Of a stretch of 42,990 nt of DNA, positions 36,583-42,990 are shown one piece after another (position 1 is the stretch's first letter; each line of letters opens with the position of its first letter). This DNA comes from a virus. Location: the IMG/VR virus record IMGVR_UViG_3300048924_000634, positions 1-42,990 of that record; one strand, 5' to 3'. The position numbers and the translations under genes are program-made. The notes under the pieces were generated by a model. It worked only from the letters and a program-made list of their open reading frames with translations. It made no database searches and was not told where the DNA came from.

Positions 36583-37776
36583 ATGCTCACACCTGCCGCC
36601 GTAAAGGCCGCGCAGCCGCAAACGCGCGCCTATAAGCTGTGCGACGCCAAGGGCCTGCATCTGTTCATAGCGCCGACCGGGCTGAGGGCATGGCGTTTGA
36701 AATACCGCCGCGCCGGCCGCGAGCAGGTTGTGACCCTTGGCCACTATCCTTTCATGTCGCTGCCTGCGGCGCGCGCCGCACGCGACGCAGCAAAGGAGCG
36801 CCTGCGCGCTGGCGCCGCGCCGGTCGGCGCCCAGGCGGCTGACGAGATCTCGACTTTCGCCCAGCTCGCCCATGCGTGGCATGCTGACCAGGCCAAGCGC
36901 TGGTCGACCGTCCATGCGGCTGACGTGCTTGCCAGCCTCGAGCGGGACGTGTTCCCGGTACTGGGCGAGGAACTGCTGGCCTCGATCGACGCACCCATGG
37001 TCCTGCAGGTCCTCGAGTTGGTGGAAGGCAGGGGGCGGCTGGTGACGGGCAAGCGTATCCGCCAGCGGATCTCGAGTGTTTTCCGCTATGGCATCGCTCG
37101 CAAGCATTGTACCGAGGACCCGGCCGCAATCCTGTCGCGCTCCATGGCGCCGGCGCGGCCGCCGCGCCAGCATGCCGCGCTGTTGACGGCGGTGGAATGT
37201 CGTGAGCTGCTCGCCCGATGTTATAGCACCAGCACGCGGCCGGTCGTGTTGCTCGCGTCGCGCTTCCTTGCACTGACGGCTGTGCGTTTCGATGCGGTGC
37301 GCGGCATGTGCTGGGGGGAGGTCGAGGACCTGGACGGCAAAGAGCCGGTGTGGCGCGTGCCGGCGGCGCGGATGAAGCTCGCCCTAGTCAAGAAGAATGA
37401 TGGTCGGTTCGATCACCTGGTGCCGCTGAGCCAAGCGGCCGTGAAGGTCCTGCAGATTTGCCGCGCCGCGCTCGATCATGTTGCCGATGCCGGAGAATTG
37501 GTTTTTCGGGCTGGAGCGAACAACGTGCCGATCGGGGAGGGCGCCATTCGCCAGCTCTACATCGACGCCGGCTACAAGGGGCGCCATGTGCCGCACGGCT
37601 GGCGCGCCAGCTTTAGCACCATCCTCAACGAGCTGATGCCATCCGAGCGCGGCGAGATTGATCGTGCGCTGGCCCACACGCCGAAGGATAAGGTCGAAGC
37701 AGCCTATAACCGCTCAATGCAGCTTGCACGCCGACGCGCGTTGTTCGACCAGTGGGGTGCTTTGTTGACCGAGTAA
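36583..37776 (+). CDS. P4-type tyrosine integrase with arm-binding N-terminus (integrase 2)
   Basis: 397 aa. The DUF4102-type N-terminal domain is clear: 'MLTPAAVKAAQPQTRAYKLC', 'DAKGLHLFIAPTGLRAWRLK', 'YRRAGREQVVTLGHYPFMSL'. The catalytic set is complete: R235 (TAVRFD), H338 and R341 (HGWRASFST), H365 (ALAHTP), Y375 (AAYNRS). P4-type integrases nearly always insert in tRNA 3' ends (established), which matches the tRNA-Pro fragment 2.3 kb away. The start chosen at 36583 is where homology to the family begins. It should be active. Confidence 0.93.
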   Translation: MLTPAAVKAAQPQTRAYKLCDAKGLHLFIAPTGLRAWRLKYRRAGREQVVTLGHYPFMSLPAARAARDAAKERLRAGAAPVGAQAADEISTFAQLAHAWHADQAKRWSTVHAADVLASLERDVFPVLGEELLASIDAPMVLQVLELVEGRGRLVTGKRIRQRISSVFRYGIARKHCTEDPAAILSRSMAPARPPRQHAALLTAVECRELLARCYSTSTRPVVLLASRFLALTAVRFDAVRGMCWGEVEDLDGKEPVWRVPAARMKLALVKKNDGRFDHLVPLSQAAVKVLQICRAALDHVADAGELVFRAGANNVPIGEGAIRQLYIDAGYKGRHVPHGWRASFSTILNELMPSERGEIDRALAHTPKDKVEAAYNRSMQLARRRALFDQWGALLTE

Positions 37777-37824
37777 TGCACAAACCGGGGCCTGAGATGC
37801 ATAATTAGCCCTCGGGCTGCATAT

Positions 37825-37861
37825 CCCCGCCTCGGGCGGGGGTGACCGGGTTCCAGCCCGG
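37825..37861 (+). terminator. Tandem stem-loops after integrase 2
   Basis: CCCCGCC/GGCGGGG (37825-37831, 37835-37841, loop TCG) is followed directly by CCGGG/CCCGG (37846-37850, 37857-37861). There is no T-tract, so termination is possible but unproven. The remaining 37862-37952 has no clear gene. Confidence 0.4.
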
Positions 37862-37952
37862 CCACCGACGAGAATGGGCTCGTCACGACGTTGCCGGCCG
37901 ACAGGCCGCCCCGCACCCGCGCGCCGGGTGTGATCCCATTGGAATATTTTCA

Positions 37953-38783
37953 TTGAAAATTGAAGCTCTTAAATCCGTCTCTTCCGTTTCGCCCGCTGCT
38001 GGCTATCAGGGCGGTAAGCGTAATCTGGCCCGCCGAATCTGCGCTATCATCGAGAACATCCCGCATGACGGCTATGCCGAGCCCTTTGTCGGCATGGGCG
38101 GGATCTTCCTGCGCCGCTCGATGCGGCCGAAGGCCGAGATCATCAACGACATCAGCGGCGACATCGCGACCTTCTTCCGGGTGCTTCAGGAGCACTATCC
38201 CTACCTGATCGACATGCTGCGCTGGCGCGTCTCCGGGCGGGCCGAGTTCGCGCGGCTGGCCGCCATGCCCGCCGACCGGCTGACAGATCTGCAACGCGCT
38301 GCGCGTTTCCTGTATCTCCAGCGCCTGGCCTTCGGCGGCAAGATCTCCGGCCGCAATTTCGGTGTCGATAGCCGTGCCGGCGCGCGCTTCAATGTGTCGA
38401 AGCTGGAGCCGATGCTGGCGGACGTCCACGAGCGGCTCGCCGGGGTGGTGATCGAGCAACTGCCGTTCGACCAATTCATCGCCCGCTACGATCGGCCGGG
38501 GATGCTGTTCTACCTCGACCCGCCCTATTGGGGCTGCGAGACTGACTATGGCGCCGACGTCTTCACCCGGGACGACTTCGCGCGGCTGGCGGCGCAGCTC
38601 GCCGATGCGCGCGGCAAATTCCTGCTGAGCCTCAATGATCGGCCCGAGGTGAGGGAGTGCTTCGCGGCGTTCCACATCCAGGCGATCGACACGACCTATA
38701 CCATCGGCGGCGCGGCGCGGGCGGGGGAGGTTCTCATCAGCAACTTCCTGCCGGCTGGGCCCGGCCGGCGCCGCGAGAGCTGA
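37953..38783 (+). CDS. D12-class DNA N6-adenine methyltransferase
   Basis: 276 aa if TTG 37953 is used (no ATG or GTG fits in the conserved region; a longer start at 37842 is possible). Motif I is split as in this class: 'PAAGYQGGKRNLARRI' and 'EPFVGMGGIFLRRS'. Motif IV is DPPYWG (D189-Y192), the catalytic DPPY of adenine methylation. It transfers methyl from SAM to adenine, shielding phage DNA from host restriction or regulating phage genes. There is no partner restriction gene nearby, so it is a solitary enzyme. Confidence 0.9.
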   Translation: MKIEALKSVSSVSPAAGYQGGKRNLARRICAIIENIPHDGYAEPFVGMGGIFLRRSMRPKAEIINDISGDIATFFRVLQEHYPYLIDMLRWRVSGRAEFARLAAMPADRLTDLQRAARFLYLQRLAFGGKISGRNFGVDSRAGARFNVSKLEPMLADVHERLAGVVIEQLPFDQFIARYDRPGMLFYLDPPYWGCETDYGADVFTRDDFARLAAQLADARGKFLLSLNDRPEVRECFAAFHIQAIDTTYTIGGAARAGEVLISNFLPAGPGRRRES

Positions 38784-38826
38784 TCCACAGCGAAGAGTGG
38801 GTGCGAACCGTCGGCCCCTTAATAGA

Positions 38827-38931
38827 GCCCTTTCAGGGCGCGGAATAGCAGCAAACGCTGGGCGCGCGTGTTGGCACAGAGCTTGCGCTCTTCCCCCTGG
38901 GAAGCCTCGGAGCCGCGCAAGCGGCTCCGAG
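38827..38931 (+). ncRNA. Cluster of four consecutive perfect stem-loops (possible structured RNA or origin element)
   Basis: Four stems: GCCCT/AGGGC (38827-38839), GAGC/GCTC (38879-38890), TTCCC/GGGAA (38891-38903), and an 11-bp stem starting CTCGGAGCCGC with a GCAA tetraloop (38906-38931). The last is GNRA-like and strongly suggests a folded RNA. No ORF spans the region convincingly. A further 8-bp hairpin GGAGGTCC/GGACCTCC lies at 39005-39023, before the stop of the next gene. Alternatives are a replication or packaging site. Confidence 0.4.
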
Positions 38932-39038
38932 CAACGGTGCGGCTGGCGCTCCTTTGCTGCGGGGCTTTACCTATCCACGCTCACTTTATGGTCCAATTAC
39001 GCATGGAGGTCCTTTGGACCTCCCATTCCCTATATGGA

Positions 39039-39881
39039 TCAGAATGATCCCACGGTTTCTCCGCTTGTGGAAGATTCGCGTTCCTGCCGATCGAGGCCCG
39101 CTGCGATCGAAGCGAAGCTCTCCCCGGTGAGCTTGTCCCCCGACCAGAAGTCGTGGTGGAATTTGCTTGCCGTAACGGTGGCGATAAGGGCGTCGAGGTC
39201 CTTGGCCGCTTGCTCGTGACGCCAGCGCTCGCAATCTGGTGTCGGCGCGTCGCCGAGCAGCTTGTGCAGGTGGTCCTGCAGTTCCGCCGGGATGCGCAGG
39301 GCATAGGCGTTCGTGATTTGCTCAACCTGTGGGCCCACCTGGCCTTCGTTATCCGTTGGCCGGCTTCGCCTGATCCAACTGAGGAAACCGCGCTGTCGAA
39401 GGCGATCCAGCGCATTATGTACGGCAGCGTAGCTCTTGCCGATGCGCTCCGCGATGAAGTGGATCGACGGCTCTAGGCGCCCGGTTTTGAAATCGACGAT
39501 CTCGTAGAGCGCCTTTAGGACTCGCAGACCAATGTCGCCAAGGACGCCGTTGCGCACGCCCGGCTTCTTGGCCTGACGCTCGCGGAGTGTACGCAGCTCG
39601 AGCTTTTCGGCGGCCTGAAGGATAGCGCCCATCAAGCGCCTCGCACCGCGCTTTTTGCCCCGATCCTTTCCGATCCCGACGGGCCGCCACAAACGGTCCT
39701 CGAGCTGGCCCTCGGTGTAACTGTTGCGCCAGACCTTTTCGCCGGAGCGCGGGCTGTCGCCATGCTCCCGCTCCTTGCGAACCGCAGCAGCCATCAGGCC
39801 TGCGGCAATGCCCGTCGCAAGTCCACCAATTCCGCGTCCGATGCTATCGCTGCGGGGTTCCCCCTGTTGCCCCGCATTCAT
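39039..39881 (-). CDS. Winged-helix protein, replication-initiator-like
   Basis: 280 aa. The N-terminus is Gly/Ala-rich ('GIGGLATGIAAGLMAAAVRK'). The middle region is a winged helix: 'GDIGLRVLKALYEIVDFKTG', 'RLEPSIHFIAERIGKSYAAV', 'HNALDRLRQRGFLSWIRRSR'. The C-terminus is helical and charged. Proteins of this shape are often annotated as plasmid replication protein A in sphingomonad elements (from memory), but transcription factors look alike. It is convergent with the methylase and its start faces the attachment site. GGGGAG precedes the ATG by nine bases. Confidence 0.6.
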   Translation of the reverse strand: MNAGQQGEPRSDSIGRGIGGLATGIAAGLMAAAVRKEREHGDSPRSGEKVWRNSYTEGQLEDRLWRPVGIGKDRGKKRGARRLMGAILQAAEKLELRTLRERQAKKPGVRNGVLGDIGLRVLKALYEIVDFKTGRLEPSIHFIAERIGKSYAAVHNALDRLRQRGFLSWIRRSRPTDNEGQVGPQVEQITNAYALRIPAELQDHLHKLLGDAPTPDCERWRHEQAAKDLDALIATVTASKFHHDFWSGDKLTGESFASIAAGLDRQERESSTSGETVGSF

Positions 39882-39899
39882 GCCGCCTGCTCCCCATAT

Positions 39900-39910
39900 G
39901 CGGGGGTAGC
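39900..39910 (+). repeat. Candidate integrase arm-type site near attR
   Basis: GCGGGGGTAGC matches GCGGGGGTATC of repeat B at 10 of 11 positions and lies 151 bp from the tRNA fragment, the usual distance for arm sites of P4-type integrases. A single copy, so weak. Confidence 0.35.
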
Positions 39911-40060
39911 TTGTGCTTCCTGACGGCCACGACTATCGGGGTCAGGCTCCGGTGAATCTCCGGTGCAACTGGTCGATGTTTCAGCATTGTTCCGCGCTTT
40001 TGCAGGTTGGCGCGGTGCACGAAAGTAAGGTTTTCCGCGCCTTTGCGCCCTAGCCGCTCT

Positions 40061-40106
40061 CTTCGGGAGGCAGGGGCCGGAGGTTCGAATCCTCTTTCCC
40101 CGACCA
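40061..40106 (+). other. attR: 3' part of a tRNA-Pro(CGG) gene
   Basis: From the anticodon loop on, the sequence is that of a tRNA-Pro: loop TTCGGGA (anticodon CGG, 40062-40068), T-arm GGAGG-TTCGAAT-CCTCT (40079-40095), acceptor strand TTCCCCG (40096-40102), A, and encoded CCA. The 5' acceptor strand (expected CGGGGAA), the D-arm and a paired anticodon stem are missing upstream, so it is a fragment, not a gene. This is the target remnant left on one side by integration into a tRNA 3' end. Confidence 0.85.
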
Positions 40107-40135
40107 TTTGCTTCACATTGTGAGGTATCAGAAAG

Positions 40136-40159
40136 GCCGGCCTTCGGGTCGGCTTTTTT
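40136..40159 (+). terminator. tRNA terminator with UUCG tetraloop
   Basis: GCCGGCC (40136-40142) pairs with GGTCGGC (40147-40153) around a TTCG loop, then six T. It probably was the terminator of the original tRNA-Pro gene and so belongs to the host chromosome. Nothing else is seen in 39911-40270 beyond this, the fragment, and the thyA leader. Confidence 0.85.
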
Positions 40160-40270
40160 GTTGTCTGCAGCCTTCCGCCCCGATCCTGCCGCGCCGGTGA
40201 TCGTGCGGTCTGCCCCCTTCACCGCCGGGCGAAAGGCTCTATACCACGTGTCTCGGCAGAAGGATCAGAC

Positions 40271-41167
40271 ATGCGCCATCCGGAATATCAGTATCTCGAC
40301 CTTGTCGAGCATGTGCTCGAACGCGGTGACGAGCGGATCGACCGGACCGGCGTGGGCACACGGTCGATGTTCGGCGCCTCGGTCCGTTTCGACCTGTCGG
40401 ACGGGACGGTGCCGATCCTGACCACCAAGCGCATCTACTGGAAGACGGCGGTCAAGGAGATGCTGTGGTTCCTGACCGGGCAGACCAATATCCAGCCGCT
40501 GATTCGCGAGAATGTGCGCATCTGGACCGATTGGCCCCTGGCGGCCTATCGCCGCGAGACGGGCGATGCCATCAGCCAGGACGCCTTCGAGCAGCGCATC
40601 CTGGAGGATGATGCCTTTGCCGCGCGCTGGGGCGAGCTGGGTCCGGTCTATGGCAAGCAATGGCGCCGCTGGCTGGGTGCCGACGGCAGGGAATACGACC
40701 AGATCGCCGATCTGATCGAAACCTTGCGGCATAATCCCTCCAGCCGGCGGATGCTGTTCCACGGATGGAATGTGCCCGAGATCGGTCAGATGGCGCTGCC
40801 GCCTTGCCACATGGTCTATCAATATTACGTCACCTCTGACGGTCGCCTGTCTTCGCTGTGTTTTCAGCGTTCGGCCGATCTGCTGCTGGGGGTGGGTTTC
40901 AACTGGACCAACGGCGTGGCCCTGCAATTGATGATCGCCCAGCAGGCGGGGCTGAAGCTGGGAGAGTTCATCTGGTTCGGGGGCGACGTGCATCTGTACC
41001 TCAATCACATCGACCAGGCCCGGGAACAGTTGACGCGTGAGCCGCGTCCTTTCCCTAAAATGCGCCTTGTCCGCCATGCCGCCAGCATCGACGACTATCG
41101 TATCGAGGATTTCGAGGTCGAGGGCTACAACCCTCATGCGGTGATCAAGGCCGAGGTCGCCGTCTGA
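40271..41167 (+). CDS. thyA: Thymidylate synthase
   Basis: 298 aa, full length. Methylates dUMP to dTMP using methylene-tetrahydrofolate. Family marks are 'RTGVGTRSMFG' (phosphate loop), 'LTTKRIYWKTAVKEMLWFL', 'GPVYGKQWRRW', the catalytic Cys in 'LPPCHMVYQYYV', 'CFQRSADLLLGVGFNW' and 'HLYLNHIDQAREQL'. An AAGGATC ribosome site precedes the ATG. It is outside attR with its own leader after the tRNA terminator, so it is the host housekeeping copy and not phage cargo, though phages do carry thyA at times. Confidence 0.97.
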   Translation: MRHPEYQYLDLVEHVLERGDERIDRTGVGTRSMFGASVRFDLSDGTVPILTTKRIYWKTAVKEMLWFLTGQTNIQPLIRENVRIWTDWPLAAYRRETGDAISQDAFEQRILEDDAFAARWGELGPVYGKQWRRWLGADGREYDQIADLIETLRHNPSSRRMLFHGWNVPEIGQMALPPCHMVYQYYVTSDGRLSSLCFQRSADLLLGVGFNWTNGVALQLMIAQQAGLKLGEFIWFGGDVHLYLNHIDQAREQLTREPRPFPKMRLVRHAASIDDYRIEDFEVEGYNPHAVIKAEVAV

Positions 41168-41199
41168 CAGGCATCACCTGCCCTGAACGCAAGCCGGGA

Positions 41200-41265
41200 G
41201 AGGACCCTGTCTGGGCAAGGTCCTCCCCCGGGCGGGGACTGCGGAAAGCGGGGCGGGCCGCAGTC
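41200..41265. terminator. Two hairpins between the convergent thyA and ompA-like genes
   Basis: GAGGACC/GGTCCTC (41200-41206, 41219-41225) and GACTGCGG/CCGCAGTC (41237-41244, 41258-41265), perfect arms of 7 and 8 bp. No T-tracts. Their place between convergent genes fits bidirectional termination. Confidence 0.5.
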
Positions 41266-41275
41266 TCCTGGCAGG

Positions 41276-42427
41276 TCACAGGCTGGCGCTGGCCTTGAGT
41301 TGCGGAGCGCCATCCGGACCTGTTGCCTTGTCGTCGGGTGAGGAGGGCGCGCCCTGGAAGGTGATCTCGACCCGCCGGTTCTGGGGTTCCCGCACGCCGT
41401 CGGGTGTGGCCACGCGCGGCATGGTCTCGCCATAGCCGTGGACGATCATCGCCTCATTCGGGACGCCGCGTCCGCTCAGGTAGACCTTGACCGCAGCGGC
41501 CCGGCGCAGCGACAGTTCCATATTGTAGACTTCGGGCCCGCTTCTGTCGGCATGACCGGCCAGTTCCACCGTGGCTGTGCCGACCTGCTGATAGGAATTG
41601 CTGGCCCTGTCGAGCGTGGCCGCGGCCTCGGGAGTGATGTCAGCCTTGTTCCAGTCGAAGAAGACGACATAGGGCCCAGGCGCCTGGTTCATCGCCGAAG
41701 GTGGCGACGGGGGCGGCATGGACGGGGGCGGGGGCGCGGCCACATAGGCCGGGTTGGGCGAGCCGTCGGGCTTCATCCGGCAGGGGCGGCCAAGGGCATT
41801 GTAGACCCGGAAGATTTCCTCATCCGCGCACATCAGCTCGCGGGCCGCGTCACGGTCGCCCACCGTCTGGGCCAGTTCGCGCGCGTTCAGCCGGCGGACG
41901 CAGTGATGATCCTGCCAGGTGGTGCCGCCCGTCGCGCCAAAGCCCAGCACCGATACGCCCATCGAGCTCGATCCCATGCAGGTTTCGGTCAGTGTGGTGG
42001 TCAGCGCCGGGGCAACCACGGCGGGCGCCGTCTTGAGCGTCTGATTGGCCGGATAGACCGAATTGTTGTTGATCGTCTGCGCGTTGCCCTGGTTGGACGC
42101 GGCTGAATTCGTCGAGGAATGCGTCGAGGAATTCGAACTGGAATCCGAACCCGACGTCGATCCCGAGGTGGAGTTCGTCGTCGTGATGGTGGTGTTGATC
42201 GGGTTGGATGATGAATTGGATGTCGATCCCGCATTCGAACCCGATATCGAACCCGAGGCCACGTTGGTGGACTGTACCGGGTTGGCGGCGGCGTTAGAGT
42301 TGGAGCCTGACACCGCGCCCGCGTTCGAGCCCGATGCCGAGTTGCTGGTCTGCGCCATGGCTGGCGCCGGGGCGATGGCCCCGGTCACGAGCGCAATGGT
42401 GCTGATGGCCGTCCAGAGCCTTTTCAT
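41276..42427 (-). CDS. OmpA-domain outer membrane/periplasmic protein with Ser/Asn-rich linker
   Basis: 383 aa. A signal peptide ('MKRLWTAISTIALVTGAIAP', cleavage near AMAQ) is followed by ~85 residues of Ser/Asn/Gly/Thr repeats (variations on GSNS, SGSN, SSNS), a Cys-containing middle domain, a Pro-rich linker and a C-terminal OmpA-like peptidoglycan-binding domain ('FFDWNKADITPEAAATLDRA', 'VELAGHADRSGPEVYNMELS', 'LRRAAAVKVYL', 'NRRVEI'). It binds peptidoglycan; no beta-barrel is visible. The start at 42427 is set by the signal peptide. Confidence 0.85.
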   Translation of the reverse strand: MKRLWTAISTIALVTGAIAPAPAMAQTSNSASGSNAGAVSGSNSNAAANPVQSTNVASGSISGSNAGSTSNSSSNPINTTITTTNSTSGSTSGSDSSSNSSTHSSTNSAASNQGNAQTINNNSVYPANQTLKTAPAVVAPALTTTLTETCMGSSSMGVSVLGFGATGGTTWQDHHCVRRLNARELAQTVGDRDAARELMCADEEIFRVYNALGRPCRMKPDGSPNPAYVAAPPPPSMPPPSPPSAMNQAPGPYVVFFDWNKADITPEAAATLDRASNSYQQVGTATVELAGHADRSGPEVYNMELSLRRAAAVKVYLSGRGVPNEAMIVHGYGETMPRVATPDGVREPQNRRVEITFQGAPSSPDDKATGPDGAPQLKASASL

Positions 42428-42555
42428 GGCGATCCTCCTGACAGGGGCGTGTCCGGCTTCGTGTCGGCCGGATGCCTCGTGGAAAACTGGGGTGGCATGG
42501 ATCGGAAAGTCGTCGGCCGGTGCCGGCCGGGTTTCCGACTGGTCACGGCAGGGTG

Positions 42556-42591
42556 GCGCGATGGGGGAAGATTGGGGGTCCCCCATCGCGC
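42556..42591. terminator. Long inverted repeat between the two secreted-protein genes
   Basis: Perfect 12-bp arms, GCGCGATGGGGG (42556-42567) and CCCCCATCGCGC (42580-42591), with a 12-nt loop. It follows the Gly/Ser-rich gene on the minus strand, so it probably ends that transcript; no T-tract. Confidence 0.6.
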
Positions 42592-42606
42592 TTCCCCTCA
42601 CCGGAC

Positions 42607-42990
42607 TCAGTGGTGCGGCGAAGTGAACGCCACCGCACCGGCACCGGCGCCATAGACGCCGCCCGCCCCGCTGGTCGAGGAGGCCGAGCCGCCGTGACCG
42701 CTGGTCGATGCGCCGCTGCCCTGCACCGCGCCGCCCAGGCTGCCCGAGGAGGTGGTGATGGTGGTGCCGTTGTGGCCGCTGCTCGTATTGGCCGAGGCCT
42801 GCGACGCACCGCCGCCCAGCGCACCGCCGCCAGCCGAGGCGCCGCAGTTCCAGCCGCTGCAAGAAGTCTGGCTGGCCGAACCCACGGTGGTGACCGAAAC
42901 GCTGCCCGCTCCCATTGCCGAATGCTGGGCCATGGCAGGGGTTGCGACAACAAGGGCGAAGCCCACGGCAACTGCATAGGAAATACGCAT
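42607..42990 (-). CDS. Gly/Ser-rich secreted protein (127 aa)
   Basis: 127 aa, complete: the ATG is the last codon of the window. A signal peptide 'MRISYAVAVGFALVVATPAM' (cleaved at AMAQ) precedes a low-complexity Gly/Ser/Ala/Thr chain with one Cys pair (SCSGWNCG). The same Ser/Asn/Gly repetition occurs in the downstream OmpA-like protein, so they may work together at the cell surface (inference). No enzymatic motif. Confidence 0.7.
   Translation of the reverse strand: MRISYAVAVGFALVVATPAMAQHSAMGAGSVSVTTVGSASQTSCSGWNCGASAGGGALGGGASQASANTSSGHNGTTITTSSGSLGGAVQGSGASTSGHGGSASSTSGAGGVYGAGAGAVAFTSPHH

Larger units (their letters stand above)
1..40106. mobile_element. Temperate siphovirus prophage (left end outside the window), possibly with a second integrative unit at its right
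   Basis: The span holds an integrase at the left edge, a divergent repressor switch, and the fixed order of head, tail and lysis genes of an HK97-capsid siphovirus. It ends in a 3' tRNA-Pro fragment. Every core morphogenesis function can be found and I saw no disrupted structural gene, so it looks intact. Because two integrases are present, 36.5-40.1 kb could be a separate element adjacent to the phage or a phage module. The left attachment site is not in the window. Confidence 0.88.

Noticed and set aside
36526-37173. An N-terminal extension of the membrane protein at 36157-36525
   Set aside because: The extension is opposite integrase 2 and is Arg/Gln-rich; the membrane protein has its own start at 36525.
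37841-37867. A T-arm-like hairpin (CCGGG ... CCCGG) that might be another tRNA remnant
   Set aside because: The loop lacks the invariant purine of a T-loop and there is no acceptor strand; it is a simple stem-loop.
37704-37916. A leftward 70-codon frame after integrase 2
   Set aside because: It runs over the integrase 3' end and two hairpins, with no ribosome site; judged non-coding.
39844-40222. Two leftward ORFs over the tRNA fragment, with a GFEPPAPASR-like peptide
   Set aside because: This peptide is the well-known false translation of the antisense strand of tRNA genes; the region is the tRNA-Pro remnant.
1-42990. CRISPR arrays, insertion sequences, rRNA genes, riboswitches
   Set aside because: No regularly spaced repeats, transposase frames, rRNA motifs or known aptamer sequences were seen.

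Overview
This window is a temperate siphovirus prophage of roughly 40 kb followed by about 2.9 kb of host chromosome. The high GC content, the GapR-type and GTA-type tail chaperone genes, and the OmpA/secreted proteins of the flank all fit an alphaproteobacterium, probably of the Sphingomonadales (inference; no rRNA is present). The prophage has an HK97-fold capsid and a lambda/GTA-like long-tail gene order.

Layout. (1) 1-6149, minus strand: a tyrosine integrase at the left edge and a tightly overlapping early operon that includes a GapR-like nucleoid protein, a truncated ParA P-loop mini-gene, an HTH/Cys-rich regulator, a CII-like protein and a Cro/Ner-like DNA-binding protein. (2) 6150-6760: the lysis-lysogeny switch, with an operator inside the promoter spacer and an XRE repressor with a protein-like -1 frame downstream. 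(3) 6777-9815: an AT-richer cargo block with a small membrane protein, an MtlR/HEPN-like protein, two orphan genes and a HigB-HigA toxin-antitoxin pair with two matching inverted-repeat operators. (4) 9897-12787: a wHTH protein and a coiled-coil protein (candidate late regulators), one orphan gene and an HNH nuclease. (5) 12953-32773: packaging, head and tail genes in canonical order, ending in a tail fibre that carries an SGNH hydrolase. (6) 32836-34594: lysis, with holin-like proteins, a GH24 lysozyme and a nested spanin pair. (7) 34599-36525: cargo genes, the first two of which (one a DUF2971 protein) are bounded by 22-bp direct repeats that match at 20 positions. (8) 36583-39881: a second, P4-type integrase, a D12-class adenine methyltransferase, a run of stem-loops and a winged-helix protein.

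The right end is marked by the 3' half of a tRNA-Pro(CGG) gene at 40061-40106 with its own terminator. This is what remains of the target when an element inserts into the 3' end of a tRNA gene, so the rebuilt complete tRNA should lie just left of the window. To the right are host genes: thyA, an OmpA-domain outer membrane protein with a Ser/Asn-rich linker, and a Gly/Ser-rich secreted protein.

The most interesting signals are the repeat-bounded cargo cassette next to the P4-type integrase, the possible -1 frameshift extension of the repressor, the MtlR/HEPN-like cargo gene, the stem-loop cluster beside the right attachment site, the ParA fragment fused into the GapR operon, and a regulatory repeat shared by 5.0 kb and 11.9 kb. 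All functions are read from sequence alone; no searches were run.
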